A stretch of 30,370 nt of DNA from Pedobacter sp. UBA4863 (GCF_002399615.1 NZ_DHDZ01000046.1:87021-117390); one strand, 5' to 3'; numbered from the stretch's first letter, positions 17,479 to 25,707 are shown. The notes: generated from the sequence alone by a model not told the origin. Made by a program: numbers and translations.

Positions 17479-17518
17479 ACAACTAATGGCCATAGTTTCT
17501 GCTATGGCCATTAGTTGT
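17479..17518. terminator. Perfect 17-bp inverted repeat after the D-aminoacylase operon
   Basis: ACAACTAATGGCCATAG (17479-17495) pairs without mismatch with 17502-17518 around a 6-base loop TTTCTG. It lies 60 bp after the operon stop and 37 bp before the permease start. There is no T-tract, so it may be a terminator, an mRNA end-stabilising hairpin, or a protein-binding palindrome. Confidence 0.65.
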
Positions 17519-17555
17519 ATTAATTGATATATTTACGGCCTCTAAACTTAAATAA

Positions 17556-18320
17556 TTGACTGCTGAACTCGTTTTACTGTGCCTTGTTGCCTTTGGTGCT
17601 GGCTTTATTGATGCCATTGTAGGTGGCGGTGGTTTATTGCAAACTCCGGCCACTTTGTTAATTCTGCCGCAATATCCGGTAGCTACTTTACTGGGAACGG
17701 TAAAAATACCCTCGCTGGCAGGTACGGCAGTTGCGGCAGTAAAGTATGCCAAGCAGGTAAAGTTTAATATCACAGTGTTGGTAGGCTGTACTTTAGCGGC
17801 TTTTATAGCGTCGCTTTCTGGTGCTTATTTGGTAACTACTATTAATAACGAGCATATTAAACCCATTATTTTGGTGGTTTTAATAGTTGTGGCGCTATAT
17901 ACTTACTTTAACAAACAGTTTGGTGTACAACAAGAGAGAAATCATACGGTTAAAAAACAACTTTTACTGGCTTGTCTTTTTGGCTTAATTATAGGTTTTT
18001 ACGATGGCTTGATAGGTCCGGGTACAGGTTCTTTCCTTATTTTAGCTTTTGTTGGTGCTTTAGGTTTCGATTTTATTGGGGCTAGTGCACACGCAAAAAT
18101 TGTAAATGTGGGAACTAATTTAGCTGCGCTGGTTTACTTCAGTTCTACTGGTCATGTGCTTTTTCAGTACGCTATTCCAATGGCAATTTTCAACGTATTA
18201 GGTTCGTTTTTAGGTGCTAAGTTAGCACTGCTTAAAGGAAATAAATTTATTCGTATCTTTTTCTTAGTTGTTGTTTTCGGTACTATTTTAAGGTTTGCCT
18301 ACGATGTGTTTCTGAAATAG
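17556..18320 (+). CDS. TauE/SafE (TSUP) family permease
   Basis: A 254-aa membrane protein with about eight hydrophobic segments. Both family signatures are present: the N-terminal GAGFIDAIVGGGGLLQTPATLL and the repeat GFYDGLIGPGTGSFLILAFV. The family exports or imports sulfur-containing or organic anions such as sulfite and sulfoacetate. The start is a TTG at 17556: an in-frame TAA lies directly before it, no ATG occurs before the first membrane helix, and the helix would be cut by any later start. Orientation follows the D-aminoacylase operon but the hairpin separates them. Substrate is unknown. Confidence 0.85.
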   Translation: MTAELVLLCLVAFGAGFIDAIVGGGGLLQTPATLLILPQYPVATLLGTVKIPSLAGTAVAAVKYAKQVKFNITVLVGCTLAAFIASLSGAYLVTTINNEHIKPIILVVLIVVALYTYFNKQFGVQQERNHTVKKQLLLACLFGLIIGFYDGLIGPGTGSFLILAFVGALGFDFIGASAHAKIVNVGTNLAALVYFSSTGHVLFQYAIPMAIFNVLGSFLGAKLALLKGNKFIRIFFLVVVFGTILRFAYDVFLK

Positions 18321-18394
18321 AAGTACGGATAATTTGGAGCAAGAAATTAGCGATAATGAACTGGTTTAAAATTCATCATTTTCAATTTAATACA

Positions 18395-19519
18395 TTATTT
18401 CTTAGCTATTGTTCCCGATTTGGTTTTTACAGGGCCTTTTTTCCGATAAATGGCAAAGCTCATGGGGCTTTTAGCGGGCCGTTCATCGCCAAATAGTATG
18501 CCCCAATGTTTAAAGGCTTCGCTCCTGTCGAATATTACTTTGAGTACGGCAATGAGGGGCATTGAAATAAACATGCCCGAAATGCCTGCAATAGTACCGC
18601 CAATTACTACGCCCAATATAGAGACCAACGCATTGATCTTCACTTTCGAACCTACAATACGGGGCATCAGAATGTTGTTGTCGAAAAATTGAACAACGGC
18701 AATTACCAATAAAACGGTAATTACGGGGCTTAGTTCGGTAGAGGAGGAGAGGGTAATGAGCACGCCTAAGATATTGCCTATTAAAGCCCCTACATAGGGA
18801 ATAAGGTTTAAAATGGCAAAGATTACTCCAATAAGCAACGCATGTTTAATGCCAAACAGCATTAATATCCCTCCCAAAAAAACGGTCATGTAAGTAATCT
18901 GTATCAATAGGCCTACCAAGTAGTTTTTAATGATCGACTCGCTTTCGTAAACGGCTTCCTTCACTTTTGCATGGTCTTCTACTTTAAACCACATAAAGGC
19001 AAAACGGAGCAAGATATCTTTGTAGAATAAAATTAGGTAAACATATATAGGGATAAGCCCTAAAAAAACGAAGACACCGCTAAGTGTTAAAGCGGCACCA
19101 CTGGCGGCTTTCCCAGCCATGTTCAGTAGGTCGTCACTTTTCTCGGTGATGAATTGCTTTTGCTTGGCGATGGAGAAATCTGTAAAGCCGCTGATCCATT
19201 GTTGTAGCGACTGGAGGTGTTTGGCTACGTTTTCTTTGATTTGAGGGAAATCGTTTACCAAAATCCCAATTTGGGCAGAAAAAAACCATATAATGCCGGC
19301 AATAAAGATGAAAACCATCAATATTGGAAGGATAATGGCCAGGGCTTCGGGAAATTTATACTTCCTTAAAAAACGGTACACCGGTAACAATAAGATACTG
19401 ATGAAGAATGCCATGATTACTGGCATAATAATATCGCTGGCAATGGCGAAAATGGCAATACATAGCGACAGACCTAATAATTCGATGGAACGTTTTACCG
19501 TTAATGGCATTTCTTTCAT
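18395..19519 (-). CDS. AI-2E family transporter (PerM/UPF0118)
   Basis: A 374-aa inner-membrane protein. The N-terminal hydrophobic pairs (IAIFAIASDIIMPVIMAFF) are followed by a soluble helical insert around residues 85-135 and then the conserved C-terminal bundle. That bundle includes NLIPYVGALIGNILG, FFDNNILMPRIVGSKVKINALVSIL and ISGMFISMPLIAVLKVIFD, which are diagnostic for the family. Members have been linked to AI-2 export or to Na+/H+ exchange, so the role remains open. It is transcribed towards the TSUP gene and is divergent from mnmE. Confidence 0.9.
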   Translation of the reverse strand: MKEMPLTVKRSIELLGLSLCIAIFAIASDIIMPVIMAFFISILLLPVYRFLRKYKFPEALAIILPILMVFIFIAGIIWFFSAQIGILVNDFPQIKENVAKHLQSLQQWISGFTDFSIAKQKQFITEKSDDLLNMAGKAASGAALTLSGVFVFLGLIPIYVYLILFYKDILLRFAFMWFKVEDHAKVKEAVYESESIIKNYLVGLLIQITYMTVFLGGILMLFGIKHALLIGVIFAILNLIPYVGALIGNILGVLITLSSSTELSPVITVLLVIAVVQFFDNNILMPRIVGSKVKINALVSILGVVIGGTIAGISGMFISMPLIAVLKVIFDRSEAFKHWGILFGDERPAKSPMSFAIYRKKGPVKTKSGTIAKK

Positions 19520-19564
19520 AAAAAGATGGTGTAAATTTTAATTTTTAACACTAAAGTAGGTAAA

Positions 19565-19704
19565 TTGTTTGTTAGTTGGTTAGTTGGTTGGTTAGTTGTT
19601 GCTTGGTCGATAGTCAATGGACGATGCTACACTGCCAACTGCCAATTGTGAACTGAAAACTGTCAATTGAAAACCGTAAACTGTGAACTGCCAATTGAAA
19701 ACTG
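19565..19704. repeat. Degenerate simple-repeat array upstream of mnmE
   Basis: Two blocks are seen: a GTTAGTTGGTTAGTTGG array (19569-19600), then loosely repeated AACTGCCAATTG / GAAAACTG units (19631-19704) that run directly into the mnmE promoter box. A similar GGTT array lies beyond the right att site at 30311. Confidence 0.6.
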
Positions 19705-19712
19705 TACTTTTG
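19705..19712 (+). promoter_or_regulatory. Bacteroidota -7 box (TACTTTTG) for mnmE
   Basis: TACTTTTG fits TAnnTTTG exactly and ends 4 bp before the mnmE ATG at 19717, again implying a leaderless or nearly leaderless transcript. The upstream part of the promoter would lie inside the simple-repeat array. Confidence 0.5.
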
Positions 19713-19716
19713 CAGC

Positions 19717-21075
19717 ATGTTAAACAACGATACCATAATTGCGTTATCTACACCTCCGGGCAGTGGTGCCATTGGTGTAATCCGTCTTTCTGGCGCAAAT
19801 GCCATAACACTCACTAATCAAGTGTTTAAAGGTAAGGATCTAGAAAAGCAAGCTACTCATACCTTACATTTCGGTCTTATTAAAGATGCCGATGTGGTGG
19901 TAGATGAGGTGGTGGTATCTTTATACATTGGGCCAAAATCGTACACCAAAGAAAACGTGGTAGAAATTTCGTGCCATGGCTCTAACTATATTATCCAACA
20001 GATTATCAATTTATTGATTAGCAAAGGGGCTAGGGCCGCAAAGCCAGGGGAATTTACCCTACGTGCTTTTTTAAACGGTACTTTAGACTTAAGTCAGGCA
20101 GAAGCTGTAGCGGATTTAATTGCTTCGGATAGCAAGGCATCGCATGAAGTGGCCATGCAGCAAATGCGTGGTGGCTTTTCTAACGAGCTGAAAGGTTTGC
20201 GTGAGCAGCTGATCCATTTTGCGAGTATGATAGAACTGGAACTGGATTTTGCCGAAGAGGATGTGGAATTTGCCAATCGTGAGCAGTTGAGGGATTTAAT
20301 ACAGCGCATACAAAAAGTCTTACAACGCTTAATTCATTCGTTTGAGGTTGGCAATGTGCTTAAAAATGGGGTTCCAGTGGTTATTGCAGGAAAGCCTAAT
20401 GTGGGTAAATCTACCTTGTTAAATGCCTTGTTAAACGAGGAGCGTGCCATTGTGAGCGATATTGCCGGCACTACCCGTGATACGATTGAGGACGAGATTA
20501 CCATTAACGGGGTGGTGTTTAGGTTTATAGATACGGCCGGTATCCGCGAAACTGCCGATGTAATTGAAGCCAAGGGGGTAGCACGTAGCTTGGAAAAAAT
20601 GAAGCAGGCCAAGCTAATTATCTATATGGTTGATGCACAAGAGGAGCAGGCCACCGTGCTTACGCAATTGCAAGATTTAGCAAAGCAACCAACGCCGTAT
20701 CTGTTTATTGCGAACAAGGCCGAGCTTTTAAATACTAATCAAAAAGCTTTTTATGCCGAAAATGGTGCCTTGCTCATTTCGGCCAAAGCAAAAGTAGGGA
20801 TGGACGTGCTGGAGAAGGCTTTATTGGATAAGGTTAACCTCAGCCATATTAACACGAGCGAAACATTGGTAACCAATATACGCCATGTAGAGGCGCTTAA
20901 ACAAACGCAAAACTCCTTAAATAATGTGCTGCAAAATATTGGTAACCCCATCACTTCCGACTTTTTAGCCATGGACATTAAACAGGCGCTTCATTATTTG
21001 GGTGAGATTACTGGCACAGTGACTACTGATGATCTTTTAGAAAACATCTTCACGAAGTTTTGTATCGGTAAATAG
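19717..21075 (+). CDS. mnmE: tRNA modification GTPase MnmE
   Basis: With MnmG it installs the carboxymethylaminomethyl group on uridine 34 of certain tRNAs. The 452-aa protein has the N-terminal THF-binding-like domain (MLNNDTIIALSTPPGSGAIGVIRLSG; LRAFLNGTLDLSQAEAVADLI) and a central helical part. The Ras-like G domain carries GKPNVGKSTLLN (G1), AGTTRDTIED (G2), DTAGIRE (G3) and NKAE (G4). The conserved C-terminal ending FCIGK contains the functional cysteine. The protein is complete. Its last 16 bases are also the left attachment site of the downstream integrated element, which restores rather than breaks the gene. Confidence 0.97.
   Translation: MLNNDTIIALSTPPGSGAIGVIRLSGANAITLTNQVFKGKDLEKQATHTLHFGLIKDADVVVDEVVVSLYIGPKSYTKENVVEISCHGSNYIIQQIINLLISKGARAAKPGEFTLRAFLNGTLDLSQAEAVADLIASDSKASHEVAMQQMRGGFSNELKGLREQLIHFASMIELELDFAEEDVEFANREQLRDLIQRIQKVLQRLIHSFEVGNVLKNGVPVVIAGKPNVGKSTLLNALLNEERAIVSDIAGTTRDTIEDEITINGVVFRFIDTAGIRETADVIEAKGVARSLEKMKQAKLIIYMVDAQEEQATVLTQLQDLAKQPTPYLFIANKAELLNTNQKAFYAENGALLISAKAKVGMDVLEKALLDKVNLSHINTSETLVTNIRHVEALKQTQNSLNNVLQNIGNPITSDFLAMDIKQALHYLGEITGTVTTDDLLENIFTKFCIGK
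21060..21075 (+). other. Left attachment site (attL core), in mnmE
   Basis: TTGTATCGGTAAATAG encodes C-I-G-K-stop of MnmE in frame. It matches 30236-30251 at 15 of 16 positions. Confidence 0.85.
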
Positions 21076-21170
21076 TTGGTAATCAGATAGTTGTATTTGT
21101 TTTCATATATTAGGACAAATAAATTTGCTCCTATTTATGGTTTCATTTCACTACAAATCTTCGATTAAAT

Positions 21171-21220
21171 TTTCCTACAATTTTCGGAGTCAATTTTTTC
21201 AGTATGAAAATTGTAGGAAA
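21171..21220. promoter_or_regulatory. 15-bp perfect inverted repeat between attL and the integrase gene
   Basis: TTTCCTACAATTTTC (21171-21185) and GAAAATTGTAGGAAA (21206-21220) are exact reverse complements with a 20-base spacer. Arm centres are about 35 bp apart. The location suggests an integrase/excisionase arm site or an operator for int; a transcription hairpin is also possible. The rest of the 290 bp between mnmE and int holds no gene. Confidence 0.6.
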
Positions 21221-21333
21221 CGTATTTTCGGTGGTTTTTTCATATAGTGTCTTTTGGCTTCTTTTAAAATAAAATAAAATAGTTGCTGACAAAGGTTTTA
21301 CCCCACAGATTAATTTATAATTTTTAGTGGTTT

Positions 21334-21341
21334 TAATTTTG
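21334..21341 (+). promoter_or_regulatory. Probable -7 box (TAATTTTG) of the integrase promoter
   Basis: TAATTTTG fits TAnnTTTG exactly, 24 bp upstream of the integrase ATG at 21366. A TTG-type -33 element is not clear. Confidence 0.5.
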
Positions 21342-21365
21342 TAATGAATTAATAATCAGTAAAAA

Positions 21366-22475
21366 ATGGGAGTAAAAATTAAGAAGAATAAACTGAAGAA
21401 CAATCGTAGCAGTTTATCGTTAGACATCTATCATCAAGGTGTTTCGAGGTATGAAAATCTAAAAATGTTCACTTATGACAATCCGAAATCGCACCTTGAA
21501 AAAGAGCACAACAAAAGTACGTTAGCGCTAGCAGAAACAATCAAAGCAAAACGAATTTTGGAAATGCAAGAAAGTCATTTCAATATTCATACAGGCTTTA
21601 GAGGGCAGGCAAGCTTTCTTGAATATTTCAGTAAGCAAGCAAAGGAGCGTAAAAGAAACGCAAACAGCTATGGTAACTGGGTCAGTGCAGAAAAGCATTT
21701 ACTAGCTTTCGCTAATGGAAAAAATATTAGGTTCTGCGATTGTGATGAAAACTTTATTGAGGGGTTCAAAAAGTATCTACAAACAGCAAAGGTGACTAAA
21801 AGTAAAACTTGTTTATCTACAAATTCAGCTGTATCATATCTTAACAAGGTAAAAGCTGCGTTAACTCAGGCTTTCAATGATAGAATAATACTCGATAACC
21901 CTGGTAAGAGGGTTAAAGGTATTAAAGCAGAGGAAAACGCTAGAGAGTTTTTATTAGAGGAAGAGATTAAAAAACTTGCAAAAACAGCTTGTTCATATCC
22001 AATGTTAAAAGATGCTTTCCTTTTTAGTTGTTTGACAGGTATCAGATGGTCTGATATAAATAAATTAGTTTGGAAGGAGGTTGTTTATTCGGAGGTGGAG
22101 CAACGCTGGAAAATACATTTTAGACAGAAAAAGACTAAAGGGTTACAGTATCATCCAATTTCACCAGAAGCGTATAAGTTATTAGGCGAAAGACAAGAAG
22201 ACGAAGAGCGAGTTTTTAAGGGATTGAAATATAGTGCTTGGAATAACCACCTTTTACAAGAGTGGGTTTGGAAGGACGCAAATATCAAAAAGAAAATTAC
22301 GTTTCATTGCGCAAGACATTCTTATGCAACATTATTGCTCACTTCTGGTGGAGATATTTATACAGTATCAAGTCTGTTGGGACATCAAGATTTAAAAACT
22401 ACAGAGATTTACGGCAAGATTATAAGCACGCAGAAGAATAAGGTTGTAGATTTGTTGCCAATAATAGGCATTTAA
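21366..22475 (+). CDS. int: Tyrosine recombinase/integrase
   Basis: The 369-aa protein has an N-terminal arm-type DNA-binding region (about residues 15-60), a SAM-like core-binding domain (about 80-185) and the catalytic domain. All catalytic residues can be placed: R227 in TGIRWSDI, the lysine near 258 in KKTKG, H314 and R317 in HCARHSY, H340 in LLGHQ, and the nucleophile Y349 in TTEIYG. This is the family that drives Bacteroidota conjugative and mobilisable elements. It is the first gene inside the element, 290 bp from attL and pointing inward. The next gene starts 2 bp after its stop. It is inferred to recombine at the mnmE end. Confidence 0.94.
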   Translation: MGVKIKKNKLKNNRSSLSLDIYHQGVSRYENLKMFTYDNPKSHLEKEHNKSTLALAETIKAKRILEMQESHFNIHTGFRGQASFLEYFSKQAKERKRNANSYGNWVSAEKHLLAFANGKNIRFCDCDENFIEGFKKYLQTAKVTKSKTCLSTNSAVSYLNKVKAALTQAFNDRIILDNPGKRVKGIKAEENAREFLLEEEIKKLAKTACSYPMLKDAFLFSCLTGIRWSDINKLVWKEVVYSEVEQRWKIHFRQKKTKGLQYHPISPEAYKLLGERQEDEERVFKGLKYSAWNNHLLQEWVWKDANIKKKITFHCARHSYATLLLTSGGDIYTVSSLLGHQDLKTTEIYGKIISTQKNKVVDLLPIIGI

Positions 22476-22477
22476 TT

Positions 22478-23539
22478 ATGAGCGTGTTTATTGATAATAT
22501 AGAGAAAAGCTTCGTTAAGATGGATAGGGTTTACATAGACTCTATCCATATAATTAAAAATGCAAAAGCATTTGCTTATCAAGATGAGAGTAAAAAGTTC
22601 TTCGAGGCAATTAGTTTCGAGTTTGTAGCTCTTGTTGAACTTTTTTCTAGAAAGAAAAAGGATGATGAGTTTTACAACGAAATAAGAGCAAATGACTCAA
22701 ATTTAGGTTTTTTAACACAATTAGACAATGTTATGAGTAGACAGTATAATTTTATGTCTACAAATCTCCAAAATGCAATGTCAAATTTTTTCTACGATAG
22801 AGAGGAGTTTGATGCTCAAATAAAGGTACTAGTAACAACTTTTGATAGTGTTGTAACTAATGCAAACATCGACAAGTTATTAACTCGAGATAGAATAGAA
22901 ATAGATGAAATCTACAATATGTCAGAAGGTAATGATGATTATCCGCAAATACCTTACTATCTACTTCAAGAACAAATTTCAGTACACGATAGGTTAATGT
23001 ACGAAGAATTTGGAACATTACCAGAACGTGCCAAGTCGAATGAAAAATTAGGGCATAGGAATTTTATTTCTGCAATTGGGGCGAGTTACGTATGGATATT
23101 CAATAATCTTGAAAAAAGAATAAAGCTCTACATTCCAAATTATGAAATTAAACTAGATGAACGGTTAGATAAAAATGATAATCAAATAGTATTGAAGGCA
23201 TATTTGAATAATGATAATTTCAAAGAAGCTCTGTATAATTTTCTAAAAGCTAAATATATTGATTGTGAATACGAGCACTTCTACCAGCTATTTATTAATT
23301 GTAATAGTAAACTTTCTTGGAAAGGTACTCTACATGATTTGACATTAATTTTTAAGGGGACAAAATCTCACTCTTTTACCGACCCGAATTACGTGATCCT
23401 CGAAGCTCTTACGAGGTGTTTTACAAGTAATGGTAAAGAGTTAAACTACAATTCTCTTAAAACTTCACATTCTCGTTGTTTGAAAGAGAGTGTTAAGACA
23501 AAGTATGATAAAATATTAACTTTTCTAAAGAATTATTAA
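22478..23539 (+). CDS. Unknown protein co-transcribed with the integrase (possibly RteC-like C-terminus)
   Basis: A 353-aa soluble protein, mostly helical, without a signal peptide. It starts 2 bp after the integrase stop and is probably coupled to it. The C-terminal 100 residues (LSWKGTLHDLTLIFKGTK, then a segment ending YDKILTFLKNY) follow the pattern W-x-G-x-x-x-x-L-x-x-L-F-K-G seen in the C-terminal part of RteC-like proteins of Bacteroidota mobile elements, which regulate excision. That resemblance is from memory and weak. The N-terminal 200 residues have no family I recognise. A role in control of integration or excision is inferred only from position. Confidence 0.7.
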   Translation: MSVFIDNIEKSFVKMDRVYIDSIHIIKNAKAFAYQDESKKFFEAISFEFVALVELFSRKKKDDEFYNEIRANDSNLGFLTQLDNVMSRQYNFMSTNLQNAMSNFFYDREEFDAQIKVLVTTFDSVVTNANIDKLLTRDRIEIDEIYNMSEGNDDYPQIPYYLLQEQISVHDRLMYEEFGTLPERAKSNEKLGHRNFISAIGASYVWIFNNLEKRIKLYIPNYEIKLDERLDKNDNQIVLKAYLNNDNFKEALYNFLKAKYIDCEYEHFYQLFINCNSKLSWKGTLHDLTLIFKGTKSHSFTDPNYVILEALTRCFTSNGKELNYNSLKTSHSRCLKESVKTKYDKILTFLKNY

Positions 23540-23540
23540 A

Positions 23541-23601
23541 GTTAACAAACGAGTTAACAAGCGTAAACATTTGCACTCCTAAGCGGATGTAACTTGCACT
23601 C
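23541..23601 (+). promoter_or_regulatory. Paired direct repeats upstream of the excisionase-type gene
   Basis: GTTAACAA occurs at 23541-23548 and 23553-23560 (12 bp apart), and TTGCACTC at 23571-23578 and 23594-23601 (23 bp apart, close to two helical turns). The 113-bp gap before the HTH gene is the first clear transcription break after int, so these may be operator or Xis-binding sites. Confidence 0.45.
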
Positions 23602-23652
23602 AAATCAAGGAATAAAATTACCTAAAATTTGAGAAAGGAAAGTTTACAGCAA

Positions 23653-23943
23653 ATGAACAATAATCAATTACAAACGTTGGAGCGCATTGAAAGCTTGCTG
23701 CTCAACAACAAAAAGATTTTCAACATAGAAGATCTATGTGCATACACAGGGTTATCAAAGTCGTGGGTATACAAAAAAACTGCATCAGGCTTAATTCCAC
23801 ATTACAAACCATCGAACAAAATTTTGATCTTCAAAAAAGATGAAATTGATGAGTGGCTTTTAAAGAACCCAGTTCGTCTAATGGACGACATCGAGCAAGA
23901 AGCAATCAATTACGTTACTGGTAAAACTTGGAGGGGAGCGTAA
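23653..23943 (+). CDS. Excisionase-type helix-turn-helix protein
   Basis: A 96-aa protein with the MerR-like winged helix of the excisionase/HTH_17 family: IEDLCAYTGLSKSWVYKKTASGLIPHYKPSNKILIFKKDEIDEWLL. The frame can be extended upstream to a TTG at 23629, but the ATG at 23653 (MNNNQLQTLERIESLL) is the natural start. In elements of this type such proteins bend att DNA and direct excision, or activate transfer/replication genes. Its stop overlaps the next start (TAATG at 23941-23945). A GGAGGGGAG stretch just before the overlap looks like a rare strong Shine-Dalgarno site for the next gene. Confidence 0.85.
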   Translation: MNNNQLQTLERIESLLLNNKKIFNIEDLCAYTGLSKSWVYKKTASGLIPHYKPSNKILIFKKDEIDEWLLKNPVRLMDDIEQEAINYVTGKTWRGA

Positions 23944-24521
23944 TGTTTGAAATCGATTGTTTCTACAAGTGTGAGCTATTTCCGAAGACAGGGGATAGCT
24001 ACTACATTATTCCAATCGAAAAGGTTGGCAATCACGAAGTATTTAATGAAATTTTTGAAGGGTATTCAGTTGAGGTTCGAAAAGTAACAGCTTCGTCTAT
24101 TAACAATGGGGTGCAATATATTATATCTAAAAATAGCTATAACAATATCTTGCCTCTATGTAAGTTGCAGGAAACTAATGAAGCTGGAGAGATGAATATT
24201 GCTAACTACTTTGATGGTACGTTGAGTAATGTTGTTTGTAAATTGGGTTATGGGAAATTTTTGCAGGGAGTGGATGACTTGATTTTATTCAAAATTTCGA
24301 GTGACTTTATTTTAGAAGTCTATATTTTGAAAGAAAAATTATTGCTTAAAGACGAGGTGTTCTGTGATTTTGTAGATGGTAAATTACTTGATGAAGAACA
24401 TAGGTTTAGTTGGTTTTGGTTAAGGGAAGTTTCTGGTGACAGACGTATCGCAAGGGAAAATTGTAGGGAAGGTAATGTCGATGCTTATAATATTAACCTT
24501 AACCTTTTAACGGATTATTAA
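23943..24521 (+). CDS. Unknown protein between excisionase and replication genes
   Basis: A 192-aa protein starting at the ATG that overlaps the preceding stop (TAATG); a TTG start at 23928 is possible but unlikely. It has no signal peptide or membrane segment, and is rich in beta-strand-like segments (DSYYIIPIEKVGNHEVF, GVQYIISKNSYNNILPL, LILFKISSDFILEVYIL). I do not recognise a family. Position directly before a rolling-circle initiator (3 bp gap) suggests a replication accessory role, for example single-strand DNA binding, but no motif supports this. Confidence 0.7.
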   Translation: MFEIDCFYKCELFPKTGDSYYIIPIEKVGNHEVFNEIFEGYSVEVRKVTASSINNGVQYIISKNSYNNILPLCKLQETNEAGEMNIANYFDGTLSNVVCKLGYGKFLQGVDDLILFKISSDFILEVYILKEKLLLKDEVFCDFVDGKLLDEEHRFSWFWLREVSGDRRIARENCREGNVDAYNINLNLLTDY

Positions 24522-24524
24522 AAA

Positions 24525-25499
24525 ATGATGGACACCTTAAATTTGTTTCTGGCATTCGACTTTGTTAGATACAAGGAAAAGTTTCAGCATATTATCAGGC
24601 TTTTTAATCAGGAACCCACTATAAGTGTAAACAAAATCAACAAAGAAGAATATTATAGAGGAAACATCAAAAACCTGTTAATCTTAATCAACCATAATTC
24701 ATTAACAGTGATTGGAAGCATTTGTAAATTCTATTATGGCACTAATCAGAAGACGTTGACATATACAGATCTGTTAGATGCGATACTAAAGTTGGAAGAA
24801 TTGTTAGATGTTGAGTTAGACAATGCTACAGTTACAAGAATAGATTTAGCTGAAAATCTTTTGATGGAGAATAAACCAGAAAGTTATTATTCCTTGTTGA
24901 TAAAAGGTGGCTTTCTAAAAAGAAGAGAGGACGATAATGGTCTTTACTATCGAAGTGGAAATAGGGCTATCTGTATATACGATAAGTTAGTTCAAGAGAA
25001 GCAAAGTAAAAATACAATTGAAGTTGAGTTAGAGGGTGAAAACGTTTTGCGATATGAATTTAGGATGAAAAACAATCGAGAAATCTCGAAAAGGTTAGGG
25101 GTAACTAATGCGAGGTTAATCGACGTGATTAATAACTATGGATTGTTAGTTTGGTATTGGTGCAAAAGTTTCGATTTGATACCTAAAGACATAGAGATTG
25201 AAATGCCATCTAAAACAACTTTTTCGACAGTTACAGAGTTCAAAAATTATCTGGCAGGTCATGGATTAAAGTATCTAGGTGGATATGGGCGAGTAATCAA
25301 CATGATACATGAGGCAAAAAGTAGAGGTGTTTTTAACTATCCCGCACAATCTTCGAATCTAAAGACAATGGTAAAAGAGCTCGTTAGTAAATTAAGTGGA
25401 AATAATGCTCCCGAAATGCTTGTTGAATTGGAAAATAGGTTAAAAGAGTCAATGGCAGGTGCGATAATGGATTATTGGCAAATAAGTGGCGAGGTGTAG
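24525..25499 (+). CDS. Rolling-circle-type replication initiator (phage/plasmid Rep, CRI/Rep_trans-like)
   Basis: A 324-aa protein. The segment VTRIDLAENLL (about residues 102-112) matches the conserved R-x-D-x-x-x-N strand of filamentous-phage gene II/X proteins and Rep_trans-type initiators. Downstream, YYRSGNRAICIYDKLVQEKQ carries the Y-D-K motif, and LRYEFRMKNNREISKRLG follows the expected strand-helix order. Such proteins nick one strand at a double-strand origin, using a tyrosine, to start rolling-circle replication; relatives also act as relaxases in some integrative elements. No separate relaxase is seen in the element, so this protein may provide replication, mobilisation, or both. 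Two ATGs lie side by side at 24525 and 24528. A terminator overlaps its stop codon. Confidence 0.72.
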   Translation: MMDTLNLFLAFDFVRYKEKFQHIIRLFNQEPTISVNKINKEEYYRGNIKNLLILINHNSLTVIGSICKFYYGTNQKTLTYTDLLDAILKLEELLDVELDNATVTRIDLAENLLMENKPESYYSLLIKGGFLKRREDDNGLYYRSGNRAICIYDKLVQEKQSKNTIEVELEGENVLRYEFRMKNNREISKRLGVTNARLIDVINNYGLLVWYWCKSFDLIPKDIEIEMPSKTTFSTVTEFKNYLAGHGLKYLGGYGRVINMIHEAKSRGVFNYPAQSSNLKTMVKELVSKLSGNNAPEMLVELENRLKESMAGAIMDYWQISGEV

Positions 25500-25518
25500 T
25501 ACTTCGCCTTTTTTATTT
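25488..25518 (+). terminator. Rho-independent terminator overlapping the rep stop
   Basis: GGCGAGGT (25488-25495) pairs with ACTTCGCC (25501-25508), with one G-T pair and a 5-base loop, and is followed by TTTTTTATTT. The stem contains the last rep codons and the stop lies in the loop region. Confidence 0.85.
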
Positions 25519-25663
25519 AACCCTATTTTCCTCGTGTTTAACACATTAAAATTTAATGTAAGGGTATGTGTGGTTGTATGGATTGAAATTTCAGTTTAAA
25601 TCGTTTGGTTCAGTCGTTGTTAAAAAGAGAAAAAACTTCGGTTTTTACATCAAAATCGAACAG

Positions 25664-25699
25664 CTTTCATACTTTTTTAGTGTAACTTATTGAAAATCA
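25664..25699 (+). repeat. Element-internal direct repeat, copy 1
   Basis: TTTCATACTTTTTTAG followed by TGTAACTTATTGAAAATCA (25681-25699) resembles TTTCAGACTTTCTAA followed by TGTAACTCATTGATAATCA (30202-30220) close to attR. The second halves match at 17 of 19 positions, in the same orientation. Confidence 0.6.
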
Positions 25700-25707
25700 A
25701 AAAGTGT

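Noticed and set aside
21060..21090. tRNA gene as integration target
   Set aside because: No cloverleaf can be formed around the left att site; the target is the mnmE coding end.
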